This document shows positions 35,572 through 44,510 of a DNA stretch of 64,000 nucleotides, piece by piece. Source of the DNA: Rhodohalobacter sulfatireducens. Lineage in GTDB: Bacteria > Bacteroidota > Rhodothermia > Balneolales > Balneolaceae. The stretch is from assembly GCF_022012475.1 (NCBI RefSeq), contig NZ_JAKLWS010000003.1, positions 1-64,000 on the forward strand, read 5' to 3'. How positions within the stretch are numbered: position 1 is the stretch's first letter; the number at the start of each line of letters is the position of its first letter. A program made the translations under genes and the position numbers. The notes under the pieces were generated by a model, which worked only from the letters and a program-made list of their open reading frames with translations, was not told where the DNA came from and made no database searches.

Positions 35572-35910
35572 ATGAAGACAAATGTAAGCGAAAAGTACGG
35601 TTGCGTAATCATTGAACTAAAAGGCAATGTTATGGGCGGCCCAAGTACAGAAGAATTCAGCGACCTCTTGCATTCACTTGTTGAAGAAGACAAAACGAAC
35701 GTAATCGTTGATCTGGGGAAAGTGAAATTCATGAACTCATCCGGTTTGGGAATGTTAATTGGTGGATTGACGACTATGAAAAAAGCGGGGGGAGACCTGA
35801 GAATCTGTCGCGCAGACAATAAAATTGAGAGTCTGTTGGTTGTTACTAAGCTCATTACTGTGTTTAAGCATTTCAAAACACTGGACGAAGCTGTAGAATC
35901 ATATAGCTGA
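35572..35910 (+). CDS. STAS-domain anti-sigma-factor antagonist-like protein
   Basis: This 112-residue protein is a single STAS domain. The family loop VKFMNSSGLGMLI carries the likely phosphorylated serine (Ser56 or Ser57). The partner-switch role (SpoIIAA/RsbV-like) is to bind and release an anti-sigma kinase. No RsbW-type kinase or phosphatase lies next to it, so its partner is elsewhere or it responds to a kinase of another type. AGAGG lies a few bases before ATG. A terminator follows, making this a single-gene unit. Confidence 0.9.
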   Translation: MKTNVSEKYGCVIIELKGNVMGGPSTEEFSDLLHSLVEEDKTNVIVDLGKVKFMNSSGLGMLIGGLTTMKKAGGDLRICRADNKIESLLVVTKLITVFKHFKTLDEAVESYS

Positions 35911-35927
35911 GATTCTTTTTAAAATTT

Positions 35928-35957
35928 CTCTGCCCATAATGTGGGCAGAGTTTATCT
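35928..35957 (+). terminator. Rho-independent terminator after the STAS gene
   Basis: CTCTGCCCA, loop TAATG, TGGGCAGAG, then TTTATCTTAT, starting 17 bp after the stop. Confidence 0.85.
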
Positions 35958-36066
35958 TATTTAATCCATTCTTTTCGTACTTTTACTAATATCGATGAGG
36001 GAATGAAAGGGTACTCATATTTGTATTTATTTATATAGAGAAAGTTGAATACAAATTTCTTAAAAC

Positions 36067-36576
36067 ATGAGTACTACAGTTTTAAACGAAAATAAATTAA
36101 AAGGCATGGAAGTAAATATTGGAATATCAAAAGAGCAAAGAAAAGAAATCGCTGATGGCCTGTCTAAAGTATTGGCAGACAGTTATATGTTATATTTGAA
36201 AACACATAACTATCACTGGAATGTAACAGGTGAACATTTCCATTCGCTTCACGAACAATTTGAAGAGCAATATACAGAACTTGCAGAAGCGATTGATGAA
36301 ATTGCAGAGCGTATTCGATCACTTGGTTACCGGGCGCCCGGCTCATTTCGAGAGTTCAAAGAGATCACCTCAATAGAGGAAGATACCGATCATGATATTA
36401 AAGCGATGGAGATGGTGCGACGGATTGCCGTAGACAATGAAACAGTACTAAGAACCGCCCGACAGGCTGTGCCCGCTTGTGATGAAGCCGGTGATGAAGC
36501 AAGTTTGGACCTATTAACTCAACGGCTGGATGTACACTCCAAAACAGCTTGGATGTTGCGCAGTCACCTGGAATAA
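36067..36576 (+). CDS. dps: Dps-type ferritin-like DNA-protection protein
   Basis: The 169-residue protein has the Dps ferroxidase residues when aligned to E. coli Dps: His50 in NYHWNVTG, His62 in LHEQFEEQY, Asp77 and Glu81 in AIDEIAERIR. Dps dodecamers oxidise Fe(II) with peroxide inside a shell and may coat DNA. It has a lysine-containing N terminus, which could support DNA binding. It has its own terminator. A peroxide-linked role fits the H2O2 made by the oxidases at 17-27 kb, but no regulatory link is visible. Confidence 0.94.
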   Translation: MSTTVLNENKLKGMEVNIGISKEQRKEIADGLSKVLADSYMLYLKTHNYHWNVTGEHFHSLHEQFEEQYTELAEAIDEIAERIRSLGYRAPGSFREFKEITSIEEDTDHDIKAMEMVRRIAVDNETVLRTARQAVPACDEAGDEASLDLLTQRLDVHSKTAWMLRSHLE

Positions 36577-36620
36577 GTTCAATTATTTTGAACAGATATT
36601 TTTTGAACTAAATTTTTTGG

Positions 36621-36660
36621 AACCGAAGCTGTTAAAATTAGTTTAACGGCTTCGGTTTTC
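36621..36660 (+). terminator. Rho-independent terminator after dps
   Basis: AACCGAAGCTGTTAAA and TTTAACGGCTTCGGTT pair over 16 positions (one G-T) around ATTAG, followed by TTCTTATTT. Confidence 0.88.
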
Positions 36661-36713
36661 TTATTTGGGAATATCATTTACCAATACTAACTAACCATAA
36701 AGGAGAAAGATAT

Positions 36714-37523
36714 ATGGAATCATTAGCTAACATAGATTTTATGGGGCTTGTAATTGAATACGGGCCCAGGCTTTTATTTGCAGTACTAACGCTTGTAATC
36801 GGTCTTTGGATCGTAAAAATTATTGCCAAGGGAGTTGAAAAAGGACTGGAAAGGGGCGAGACGGATGAAACGCTTAAAGGATTTTTAACCAGTATTGTTT
36901 CAGTTTTATTAAAGATATTGGTGTACATCACAGCCTTAGGGATGCTCGGTGTACAGATGACCTCCTTTATTGCCATTCTTGGTGCTGCTGGTTTGGCAGT
37001 TGGTTTGGCGCTCTCAGGTACACTCCAGAATTTTGCCGGGGGTGTGATGATACTTCTCTTCAAACCATTCAAAAAAGGTGATTTTATTGAAGCTCAAGGA
37101 TATTCAGGGACAGTCAATGAGATTCAAATCTTCATGACTATTCTGAAGACTCCCGACAACAAGACTATAATGATTCCAAATGGCCCTCTTTCAAGCGGTT
37201 CCCTGACTAATTACTCCACAGAACCAACACGCCGGGTCGACTGGACTGTAGGTATTGGATATGGTGATGACGTGGATAAAGCCTATGAGGTAATACAGAA
37301 TTTAATAGACGGGGATGATCGTATCCTGGATGAACCGGCACCTTTTATTGCGGTAAAAGAGTTGGCGGATAGTTCAGTAAATTTTACAGTTCGTGCGTGG
37401 GTTAATGCGTCTGATTACTGGGGAGTATTTTTCAGAATGAACGAAGAAGTGTATAAAACATTCGAGAAGGAAGGACTTAATATCCCGTATCCACAGACGG
37501 ATGTTCACATCATAAAGGATTAA
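36714..37523 (+). CDS. MscS-type small-conductance mechanosensitive channel, first copy
   Basis: The 269-residue protein has three N-terminal membrane helices (about 15-35, 60-80, 85-115). The pore helix reads AILGAAGLAVGLALSGTLQNFAGGVMILLFKPFKKGDFIE, here described by its ends: AAGLAVGLAL and FAGGVMILLF. A cytoplasmic beta domain follows with IMIPNGPLSSGSLTNYS. It releases solutes upon membrane tension. AAAGGAGAAAG precedes ATG. It sits in tandem with a second MscS gene, each with its own terminator of the same stem sequence. Confidence 0.93.
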   Translation: MESLANIDFMGLVIEYGPRLLFAVLTLVIGLWIVKIIAKGVEKGLERGETDETLKGFLTSIVSVLLKILVYITALGMLGVQMTSFIAILGAAGLAVGLALSGTLQNFAGGVMILLFKPFKKGDFIEAQGYSGTVNEIQIFMTILKTPDNKTIMIPNGPLSSGSLTNYSTEPTRRVDWTVGIGYGDDVDKAYEVIQNLIDGDDRILDEPAPFIAVKELADSSVNFTVRAWVNASDYWGVFFRMNEEVYKTFEKEGLNIPYPQTDVHIIKD

Positions 37524-37542
37524 AGGATTGCTTTTTAACTTC

Positions 37543-37575
37543 AAAGCCCTGCTCAACACCAGGGCTTTTTTTATT
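37543..37575 (+). terminator. Rho-independent terminator after first MscS gene
   Basis: AAAGCCCTG and CAGGGCTTT pair across an 8-base loop and are followed by TTTTATT. The stem recurs after the second MscS gene. Confidence 0.9.
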
Positions 37576-37721
37576 GGGCAGACAGGTACATTTTTTAGAT
37601 GACTTTTCATAAAATTTTTATGGTTCTGGGCGGTTGGGCTAAATCGCAATATGTGGAATAACAAATGACTTTCAATAACTCCGCAACACAAATTTTAATC
37701 TCTTAAAATTTATATATAGAT

Positions 37722-38546
37722 ATGGAAGAGACATTTAATCAATACTCAGAAAGTTTAATGCCACTCTTTGTAGAGTATGGACTCAGTATTATTGGGGCGG
37801 TGTTGATTCTGTTTATTGGATGGACCATTGCAGGATGGGCATCGAGAAAAACTGTAAAAAAAGCTACCGACTCAGAAAAGATCGATGAAACGCTGATACC
37901 TATTCTTGGGCAAACAGTCCGAATTCTTCTGCTTCTTGTAACCATACTCGCTGTACTCAATCAGTTTGGAGTAGAAACGGCCAGCATAATTGCAGTACTG
38001 GGTGCCTCTGCCCTTGCCATTGGCCTGGCACTGCAGGGAACCTTAAGTAATGTTGCGGCTGGAGCCATGTTGTTAATTCTTCGTCCCTTTAAAGTGGGTG
38101 ATGCCGTAAGCATTGGCGGAACAACCGGTATTGTTGATTCTATCGGGTTATTTACAACCGAAATGCACACGTTTGATAATATCGGGGTTTCGATGCCCAA
38201 CTCTCGTGTTTGGGGAAACGAAATTCAAAACTTGAATAAGTTTGATACCCGGCGTGTAGATATGGAGTTCGGAATCAGCTATGATGACGATATGGATAAA
38301 GCAATAAGTATAATCAAAGATATTCTTGATGCAGATGAACGAGTTCTGGATGAACCTGAACCTTTGTTAGCCATTGGGAACCTTGGTGATAGCTCCGTTA
38401 TAATCAGAGTTCGACCGTGGGCGGCTACCCCTGATGTTTGGCCCCTTCGATATGATATCATCAAAAAAGTAAAAGAAGAGTTCGACAATAACGATGTAAC
38501 ATTTCCATTTCCGCAAAGAGATGTTCACATGTTCAACCAAAATTAA
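37722..38546 (+). CDS. MscS-type mechanosensitive channel, second copy
   Basis: This 274-residue paralog of the upstream channel shares the layout: three N-terminal helices, a pore helix containing LGASALAIGLALQGTL and NVAAGAMLLILRPF, and a cytoplasmic domain with VSMPNSRVWGNEIQNL. The C terminus PFPQRDVHMF parallels PYPQTDVHII of the first copy. The two differ along their length, so the duplication is not recent. Such pairs may give graded tension thresholds; that is inference. It has its own terminator. Confidence 0.93.
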   Translation: MEETFNQYSESLMPLFVEYGLSIIGAVLILFIGWTIAGWASRKTVKKATDSEKIDETLIPILGQTVRILLLLVTILAVLNQFGVETASIIAVLGASALAIGLALQGTLSNVAAGAMLLILRPFKVGDAVSIGGTTGIVDSIGLFTTEMHTFDNIGVSMPNSRVWGNEIQNLNKFDTRRVDMEFGISYDDDMDKAISIIKDILDADERVLDEPEPLLAIGNLGDSSVIIRVRPWAATPDVWPLRYDIIKKVKEEFDNNDVTFPFPQRDVHMFNQN

Positions 38547-38564
38547 AATTAGCTGATAATTAGC

Positions 38565-38595
38565 AAGCCCTGGTAAAACAGGGCTTTTAAATTAT
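38565..38595 (+). terminator. Rho-independent terminator after second MscS gene
   Basis: AAGCCCTG, loop GTAAAA, CAGGGCTT, then TTAAATTA. The stem is the same as after the first MscS gene. Confidence 0.85.
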
Positions 38596-38676
38596 AAAGA
38601 ATATGGCGTTTACCTTGCTTCCAGTTTGAATCTTCGTTAAACTTCAAAGCTTACAGGAAGGCTTCGGGCCGTAATT

Positions 38677-40998
38677 TTGCAACCAAATGAAGTATCTGTT
38701 TTGACTGACACCAATTCAAATAACACCAGTAGTAACCATCTCTTCGAAAATAATTTTGCCTACGTAACCGAAGAGGGTGAGATTTTCCTTAAGAAAACCA
38801 AATTTTTTGACAAGAGAGTGCTTACCAAAGTAGATCCCGATTCTGTGGATGCCCAAATCAAAAAGCTGGAAGATGCTTTTTCCATAATCGAAGAAAAATT
38901 CGAAACACTATTCGAAGAAGCTTCCACGGAAACGAAAGAACAGGTTGATGAACTTGAGGAGAAATTGCAAAGCCTGAAGAAAGATGTAACCGAAGCAGAT
39001 GCCATTGGAGATTTTGAGGAATTGATCAGCAATGCTGATAAGAAACTTGCCAAAATGAAGAAATCAGTAACAGAAGTTGCCGAGAAGGAGAAACAATCTG
39101 AAACGGCAGAGGAAGAAGTTGAGCAACCATCCGTATCAAATGAGGCAGAGAAGACGGAGGATGGTGAGGTTACTGAGAATGAAAAGGCAGAGGAAAAGAA
39201 AACAGCTGCTGAAGAAGAATCTGCGGAAACAGATGATGAAGAAGAGTCGGACGAAATTGTAGTTGAAACGGAAGATGAAGAGTCTGAAGTTTCAGAAGAA
39301 TCCGACGAAGATGATATCGACGAAGAGGAAACAGCAGAAGATTATTACAAAGGATTAGCAGAGAAAGCAGAGACCCTTGCCGAAATGGGCGACTGGGCTT
39401 ACGCTTCCATGGAGTTCGATAATATTGATACGCAGTGGGAGGAAGGTCCCGATCCGGAAGGTGCCGACATCAAACCTTACCGGGAAAAAATTGATGAACT
39501 GCGGGAGCAATTCGAACAAAAGAAAAAAGATCACTACGAGGAACAGAAGAGGATCAAACAAGAGAATCTTGAGAAGAAAAAGGATCTGCTTGATCAGTTG
39601 AAGAAGATTGTGGATGAGGAAAAATGGACTCATACCCGTGAAGTCGGAAAAATTAAAGGAAAGTGGGATTCCATTAAGCCGATTCCTGCAGGTGAGCAGG
39701 AAAAGCTGGAAAAATCATTCCAAAAACATCTTGATACCTTTGATGAGCATAAGGTAGACCGGTTGGTTAAGAAGAAGCAGCAGGAGGAAGACAATCTTAC
39801 GGGTAAGCTGGTCACCCTTGAAAAGATGGAGAAGTTCCTGAACAGTGTAGATGAAGAAGCGGACTGGAAAGAACTGGACAAGAAGTTTTCAAAGTATGCA
39901 AAACAGTTCCGAAAAATCGGACGAGTCCCGGCTGATAAAAACCAACAGACTTGGGATCGATTTCACGAGACCCAGGACACATTCCACTCCATGCGGTTTA
40001 AGTACGATAAAAAATACCGCAAAAATATTGAGAAGTTTCTATCCAAGAAGAAGAAATTGATTGATGAAGCAGAGGCACTCCTTGATACCGACAATATTGC
40101 AAAGGCTGCCCGACAGGTGAACAAACTTCACCGGCGCTGGAAGAAGGTTGGGAATCTGCCTCAGAAAGATGAAAACGAGCTTTGGGATCGATTTAAAGCA
40201 GCAACCGACAAGTTCAATGATAAGAAGGGTGACAACATTGAAGTTCTCAGACAGCAGGAAGATGAGAACTATAAGCAGAAGTTGCAGTTGATCGAAAAGG
40301 CTGAAGATATTAAGGATTCTGAAGATTGGGAGAATACTCATAATGAGTATCAAAAATTGATGGACCAGTGGAAGAAAGTGGGTCCTGTTCCGAGAAAAAA
40401 ATCCAGCAAAATCTGGAAGAAGTTTAAAGGAGCGATGGACCATTTTTACGACCGGCGCCGGGATCATTTCAAAGAGGTGAAGGAGGAGCGAAAAGATAAC
40501 CTCAAAGAGAAAGAGGAAGTTCTTGAAAAACTAAAAGCGCTTAAAACACATGAGAACCCAATTGAAGCGGTAAATGAAGCAAAACCACTTCAGGAAGAGT
40601 TCAAAAAAGCGGGCTACGTTCCCATCAAACACAAGAACCGAATGTGGAAGGAGTACCGTGAAACCTGTGATGTTATTTACGATCGGTTCCGCGCTGCAAA
40701 ATCAGCTGCGCAGGTCGTTGGAAAAGAGAATGTTGATAACTTCTCTACCGACGATATCGCCGAGATTCGGGATAAGAAGAAAAAAGCTGATAAACTCAGA
40801 AAAGAGATCAAGAAATTGAGCAGCGAACTCATTCAGAAGAAAGAATCGCTCAGTTATTTCAAGCCTTCAAATAGCGGAAGTTCACTACTCGACGATGTGA
40901 AAAAGAAAATTGATGAAGCGGAAGAAGAAATAGCAGAGAAAGAAGACGAACTTCAAGAACTTGAGATTGAGATCGACAAGATTAAACGAGGAGCTTAA
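38677..40998 (+). CDS. DUF349 repeat coiled-coil protein, TTG start
   Basis: The frame has no ATG until residue 126, so a TTG start (38677, or 38698) is needed. AGGAAGG lies about 17 nt upstream of the first. The product, about 773 residues, has a coiled coil at about 50-130, a very acidic Glu/Asp region at about 130-225, and six DUF349-type helical repeats at about 225-690. A good one reads DWENTHNEYQKLMDQWKKVG then PVPRKKSSKIWKKF. A final coiled coil covers about 700-773. No signal peptide is seen. The molecular role of DUF349 proteins is poorly known. The stop codon overlaps that of the convergent membrane-protein gene. Confidence 0.88.
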   Translation: MQPNEVSVLTDTNSNNTSSNHLFENNFAYVTEEGEIFLKKTKFFDKRVLTKVDPDSVDAQIKKLEDAFSIIEEKFETLFEEASTETKEQVDELEEKLQSLKKDVTEADAIGDFEELISNADKKLAKMKKSVTEVAEKEKQSETAEEEVEQPSVSNEAEKTEDGEVTENEKAEEKKTAAEEESAETDDEEESDEIVVETEDEESEVSEESDEDDIDEEETAEDYYKGLAEKAETLAEMGDWAYASMEFDNIDTQWEEGPDPEGADIKPYREKIDELREQFEQKKKDHYEEQKRIKQENLEKKKDLLDQLKKIVDEEKWTHTREVGKIKGKWDSIKPIPAGEQEKLEKSFQKHLDTFDEHKVDRLVKKKQQEEDNLTGKLVTLEKMEKFLNSVDEEADWKELDKKFSKYAKQFRKIGRVPADKNQQTWDRFHETQDTFHSMRFKYDKKYRKNIEKFLSKKKKLIDEAEALLDTDNIAKAARQVNKLHRRWKKVGNLPQKDENELWDRFKAATDKFNDKKGDNIEVLRQQEDENYKQKLQLIEKAEDIKDSEDWENTHNEYQKLMDQWKKVGPVPRKKSSKIWKKFKGAMDHFYDRRRDHFKEVKEERKDNLKEKEEVLEKLKALKTHENPIEAVNEAKPLQEEFKKAGYVPIKHKNRMWKEYRETCDVIYDRFRAAKSAAQVVGKENVDNFSTDDIAEIRDKKKKADKLRKEIKKLSSELIQKKESLSYFKPSNSGSSLLDDVKKKIDEAEEEIAEKEDELQELEIEIDKIKRGA

Positions 40999-41393
40999 CG
41001 AATAGCTTCAGCATGAACGTCCTGCCTCCCATGCCCTGCATTACTTTTCTCAACAGGACTTAAGAAAGGCGCCATCAAAAGCAGCAGTACAATGATGAAA
41101 AGTGCAATTGCAAATGTACTTCTCTTCTTTGTATGGTGAAGATCACCTGAGCTGCCCTGGATTTTTATTTTTATCCATTTCCAATGCAAGATTACGTGAA
41201 TTGCCATCATAATGAGAAATGAAATTGCGATCCAAAAATGGATATTTCCCCAATCGTGTCGACCCATTCCCCAAACGGCATAACCTGATCCGGGAGGAAT
41301 TACGAGGAAAATTAAGAATCCTGTAGACAACAGGCACAGGAACAGGAAAAATGCGATGGAGTCCACGAAAAAGTTTACTGCAGGTTTCTTCAT
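40995..41393 (-). CDS. Small DUF4405-like membrane protein, possible haem binder
   Basis: This 132-residue protein has three membrane helices: SIAFFLFLCLLSTGFLIFLV, a central HFWIAISFLIMMAIHVILHW and FAIALFIIVLLLLMAPFL. His residues in MGRHDWGNIHFW and AIHVILHWKWIK sit at the helix ends as in cytochrome b561-like DUF4405 proteins, so haem binding is plausible. Its stop overlaps that of the DUF349 gene in a tail-to-tail layout. Role is inferred only from the family. Confidence 0.82.
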   Translation of the reverse strand: MKKPAVNFFVDSIAFFLFLCLLSTGFLIFLVIPPGSGYAVWGMGRHDWGNIHFWIAISFLIMMAIHVILHWKWIKIKIQGSSGDLHHTKKRSTFAIALFIIVLLLLMAPFLSPVEKSNAGHGRQDVHAEAIR

Positions 41394-41555
41394 ATCTCTC
41401 TCAATATTTGAAATAATTTATAAGTCTTTATCTAATAGACTATCAATCTGCTGTTAATATTGTATGAAGTGTGTAACATCAATTATGAAAAACCCTAAAA
41501 TGGCGAAGGTTGTATTGTCTTCGTAGACCTGCTGCTGCTTTAAGAAATGAGATGA

Positions 41556-42686
41556 TTACAAAGAACTTTTCACATCTTCATAGTAGTCTTCGTAAACGGT
41601 AACAATCTTGTCGATCTCAAATTTTTCAGCACGTTTCCTGGCGGCTTTCGACATTTTCTGCTGCAATTTTTCATCCGTTAAGATTTCAGTGGCGTGTTGT
41701 GCCATACAATCGATATCACCAAGTTCGCACAGGTATCCGGTCTCTCCATGAATATTCACTTCAGGTAATCCGCCAATGTTAGAACTGATAACCGGCACAC
41801 TGCAACTCATTGCTTCCAGTGCAGCCAGGCCAAAGGTTTCGCTTCCGGAGGGAATCATAAACAAGTCGGAGATTGAGAGTACTTCCTCAACCTGGTCCTG
41901 TTTTCCAAGAAATCGTACCTGGTCGCAGATACCGAGCTCGCGACACTTATTTTCAGCTTTAGTGCGTTCCGGGCCGTCACCAACCATCAGGAGTTTTGCT
42001 TTTACGCCGTTTTCTAACATTTTACTGAATGTGGAAACTACATCTGTCACACGTTTTACCTCCCTGAAATTAGAGACGTGAGTCACGATTTTTTCATCTT
42101 CCGGACAGATCGCTTTTTTGAAATGTTCTTTTTTTGATTTTTTGAATCGCTCCAGGTCAATAAAGTTTGGAATCACTTTAATATCCTTGTTGATGTCAAA
42201 CAGGCGATAGGTTTCTTCTTTTAGGTATTCCGAAACAGCCGTTACCCCATCACTTTGGTTGATGGAAAAGTCAACTACCTTCTTGTAGGTAGGGTCGGAG
42301 CCCACCAGCGTAATGTCAGTTCCGTGGAGCGTTGTGATGACAGGTACGTCTTTGGCTTCTTCTTTTAAAATCTGTTTGGCAAGATAGGCGCTCGTAGCAT
42401 GCGGAATGGCGTAGTGCACATGCAGAATATCGATGTTTTCAAATTGAATGAGTTGAACCATCATGTTGGCAAGAGCCAAATCATACGGTGGAAATTCAAA
42501 TAGCGGGTAAGTGCTTAAATCTACTTCGTGATAGGCGATATCTGTTCTGAATGAATCGAGACGGGCCGGTTTTGCATAACTGAGGATGTGTAGCTTATGC
42601 CCGCGATTGGCAAGTCCCTTGGCGAGCTCAGTAGCAACAACACCACTACCGCCAAATGTTGGGTAACAAACAATTCCAATGTTCAT
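41556..42686 (-). CDS. bshA: BshA, N-acetyl-alpha-D-glucosaminyl L-malate synthase
   Basis: The 376-residue GT-B glycosyltransferase begins MNIGIVCYPTFGGSGVVATE, the hallmark opening of BshA. It also has ILHVHYAIPHATSAYLA and VTTLHGTDITLVG in the acceptor side, and IPSGSETFGLAALEAMSC in the UDP-sugar site. It joins UDP-GlcNAc and L-malate in the first step of bacillithiol synthesis. Length is normal. No BshB or BshC is next to it; these would be elsewhere. It is transcribed alone, opposite to yebC. Confidence 0.95.
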   Translation of the reverse strand: MNIGIVCYPTFGGSGVVATELAKGLANRGHKLHILSYAKPARLDSFRTDIAYHEVDLSTYPLFEFPPYDLALANMMVQLIQFENIDILHVHYAIPHATSAYLAKQILKEEAKDVPVITTLHGTDITLVGSDPTYKKVVDFSINQSDGVTAVSEYLKEETYRLFDINKDIKVIPNFIDLERFKKSKKEHFKKAICPEDEKIVTHVSNFREVKRVTDVVSTFSKMLENGVKAKLLMVGDGPERTKAENKCRELGICDQVRFLGKQDQVEEVLSISDLFMIPSGSETFGLAALEAMSCSVPVISSNIGGLPEVNIHGETGYLCELGDIDCMAQHATEILTDEKLQQKMSKAARKRAEKFEIDKIVTVYEDYYEDVKSSL

Positions 42687-42959
42687 AGAAAAACGAAGTT
42701 TACTTGTTATGAGAATACATTCAACCGAACAATTAAATTTTATCCAGCACGATTATTCAGCCATTTAATGTATCAACAATTGTTGTGAAATACAGGCATG
42801 TAAACATAATTTTATATTTATATGATAAATGATCGGTGCGTTCGTTTCATCCATGTACAATAGAGGTGCGTTTCTTTAATTGCAGTATTAGGTGAAAATT
42901 CTCAATTCCGTTATATTTAAAACCGTTTTTCATTTAACTCTTTATTGATTCATATCATT

Positions 42960-43721
42960 ATGGCCGGACATTCGAAATGGGCGAATATTAAACACAAAAA
43001 GGCAAAGGAAGATGCCAAACGCTCGAAGATTTTTACAAAGCACATTCGCGAAATTACGGTAGCTGCACGCGAAGGTGGAGGTGATCCCGATACCAATCCG
43101 CGGCTTTCCCTGGCTATAGACAATGCTAAGGCAGATAATCTCCCGAAAGACAATATTGAGCGTGCCGTAAAAAAAGGTACCGGTGAGCTGGATGACGGTA
43201 CAGGAAACTACGAGGACGTAACCTACGAAGGATATGGACCGGGGGGCATTGCATATTTCATTGAGGCCACCAGCAATAATTTAAACCGAACTGTAGGCGA
43301 CATTCGTCACATATTTACAAAGCACGGCGGAAACCTGGGAACAGATGGATCGGTTGGATATATGTTTGATCAGAAAGGATCTATTAAAGTGAAAAATGAA
43401 GGCTTGGATGAAGAGGAGTTTATGTTGATTGCAATTGATGCCGGTGCAGAAGAGTTTGAGGCAGAAGAAGATTTTTTTGAAGTTATTACGTCTCGTGAAA
43501 CTCTTTTTGATGTACGTAAGAACCTCGAAGAGCAGGATGTGGAGATTGAATCAGCTGACTTGATTCGAATACCGGCTACCGAAGTAAAAGCCGATCCCGA
43601 TACAGCTCGAAAGAACTTAAAATTAATGGAGAAGTTTGATGATAATGATGATGTTTCAAACATCTTCACCAATATGAAAATGGATGATGAAACACTGGCA
43701 CTTGCAGAGGAAGAATCCTGA
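42960..43721 (+). CDS. yebC: YebC/PmpR family protein
   Basis: The start is placed at 42960 because the protein then opens AGHSKWANIKHKKAKEDAKR, as in nearly all YebC proteins; the frame extends 15 nt upstream. The 253 residues have three domains typical of the family, with GYGPGGIAYFIEATSNNLNRT at the centre, quoted only to show the conserved signature GPGG. These proteins act as transcription regulators or, as shown for some, in resolving ribosome stalls. It lies 36 bp before batC on the same strand. Confidence 0.95.
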   Translation: MAGHSKWANIKHKKAKEDAKRSKIFTKHIREITVAAREGGGDPDTNPRLSLAIDNAKADNLPKDNIERAVKKGTGELDDGTGNYEDVTYEGYGPGGIAYFIEATSNNLNRTVGDIRHIFTKHGGNLGTDGSVGYMFDQKGSIKVKNEGLDEEEFMLIAIDAGAEEFEAEEDFFEVITSRETLFDVRKNLEEQDVEIESADLIRIPATEVKADPDTARKNLKLMEKFDDNDDVSNIFTNMKMDDETLALAEEES

Positions 43722-43757
43722 TTTGAAATATACTCAAGAAGTTTCTTTATCGTTTAT

Positions 43758-44510
43758 ATGTCGGATCAAAAAATTGCCATGATGAGAACAACTTTATTTC
43801 TGATACTTTTTTTATTTCTTTCGGCGTCCTCCGTTGAAGATGCCCGAAGAGCAAATGATGCCTTTGAAAATGGAAACTACCAACAGGCTGTAGAGCTGTA
43901 TCAACAGGCGATTGAGGAGGATCCTGAGAACGCAAAGCTTTATTTTAACCTTGCATCAGCTCTGCACAAAGTTGGCAAGACGGAAGAAGCGATGCAGGTG
44001 TATGACCGGTTTGAAGATCTGTCGGAATCTGCTGAAGAACAATCGTATGCCAGTTACAACCAGGGCACAATGTTGACCGAACAGAACAAATACGATGAAG
44101 CGGTAGAATACTTTCGCGAAGCGTTGAAGAAGAATCCTAATGATTCCGATGCCCGCCACAATTACGAGCTGGCGCTCCAAAAGCAACAGCAGCAGGAGCA
44201 GCAACAGCAACAACAGGACCAGGAGTCCGGTCAGAACGATCAACAGCAAAATCAGGATCAGCAACAGCAGGACGGAAATAACAATGAGCAGCAAGATCAG
44301 AATCAAAATCAGCAACAACCTCAGGGCGGCCAGCAAGACCAGGAACAACAGGAAAACGAGCAGCGTCAGCCTCAACCACAGCCTACGGAGATGACACCCG
44401 AGGAGGCACAAAATATTTTAGACGCCTTAAAGCAGCTTGAACGGGAACTGCTTGAAAACATGAAAAAAGAATCGAGTGAAACACCCACTACAAATGAGAA
44501 GGATTGGTAG
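43758..44510 (+). CDS. batC: BatC-like TPR protein with Gln-rich tail
   Basis: The 250-residue protein has a membrane segment or signal (RTTLFLILFLFLSA) followed by about three TPRs (residues 25-135), such as GNYQQAVELYQQAIEEDPEN and NKYDEAVEYFREALKKNPND. Residues about 138-210 are almost only Gln, Glu, Asn and Asp. A short helix ends the protein. The layout and the place before a BatD-type gene identify it as BatC of the aerotolerance operon. The start could be the ATG at 43779. It overlaps batD. Confidence 0.85.
   Translation: MSDQKIAMMRTTLFLILFLFLSASSVEDARRANDAFENGNYQQAVELYQQAIEEDPENAKLYFNLASALHKVGKTEEAMQVYDRFEDLSESAEEQSYASYNQGTMLTEQNKYDEAVEYFREALKKNPNDSDARHNYELALQKQQQQEQQQQQQDQESGQNDQQQNQDQQQQDGNNNEQQDQNQNQQQPQGGQQDQEQQENEQRQPQPQPTEMTPEEAQNILDALKQLERELLENMKKESSETPTTNEKDW

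Noticed and set aside
43956-44411. Minus-strand Leu/Ile-rich frames opposite batC
   Set aside because: They are the reverse reading of the CAG/CAA-rich region that codes for the Gln-rich tail.
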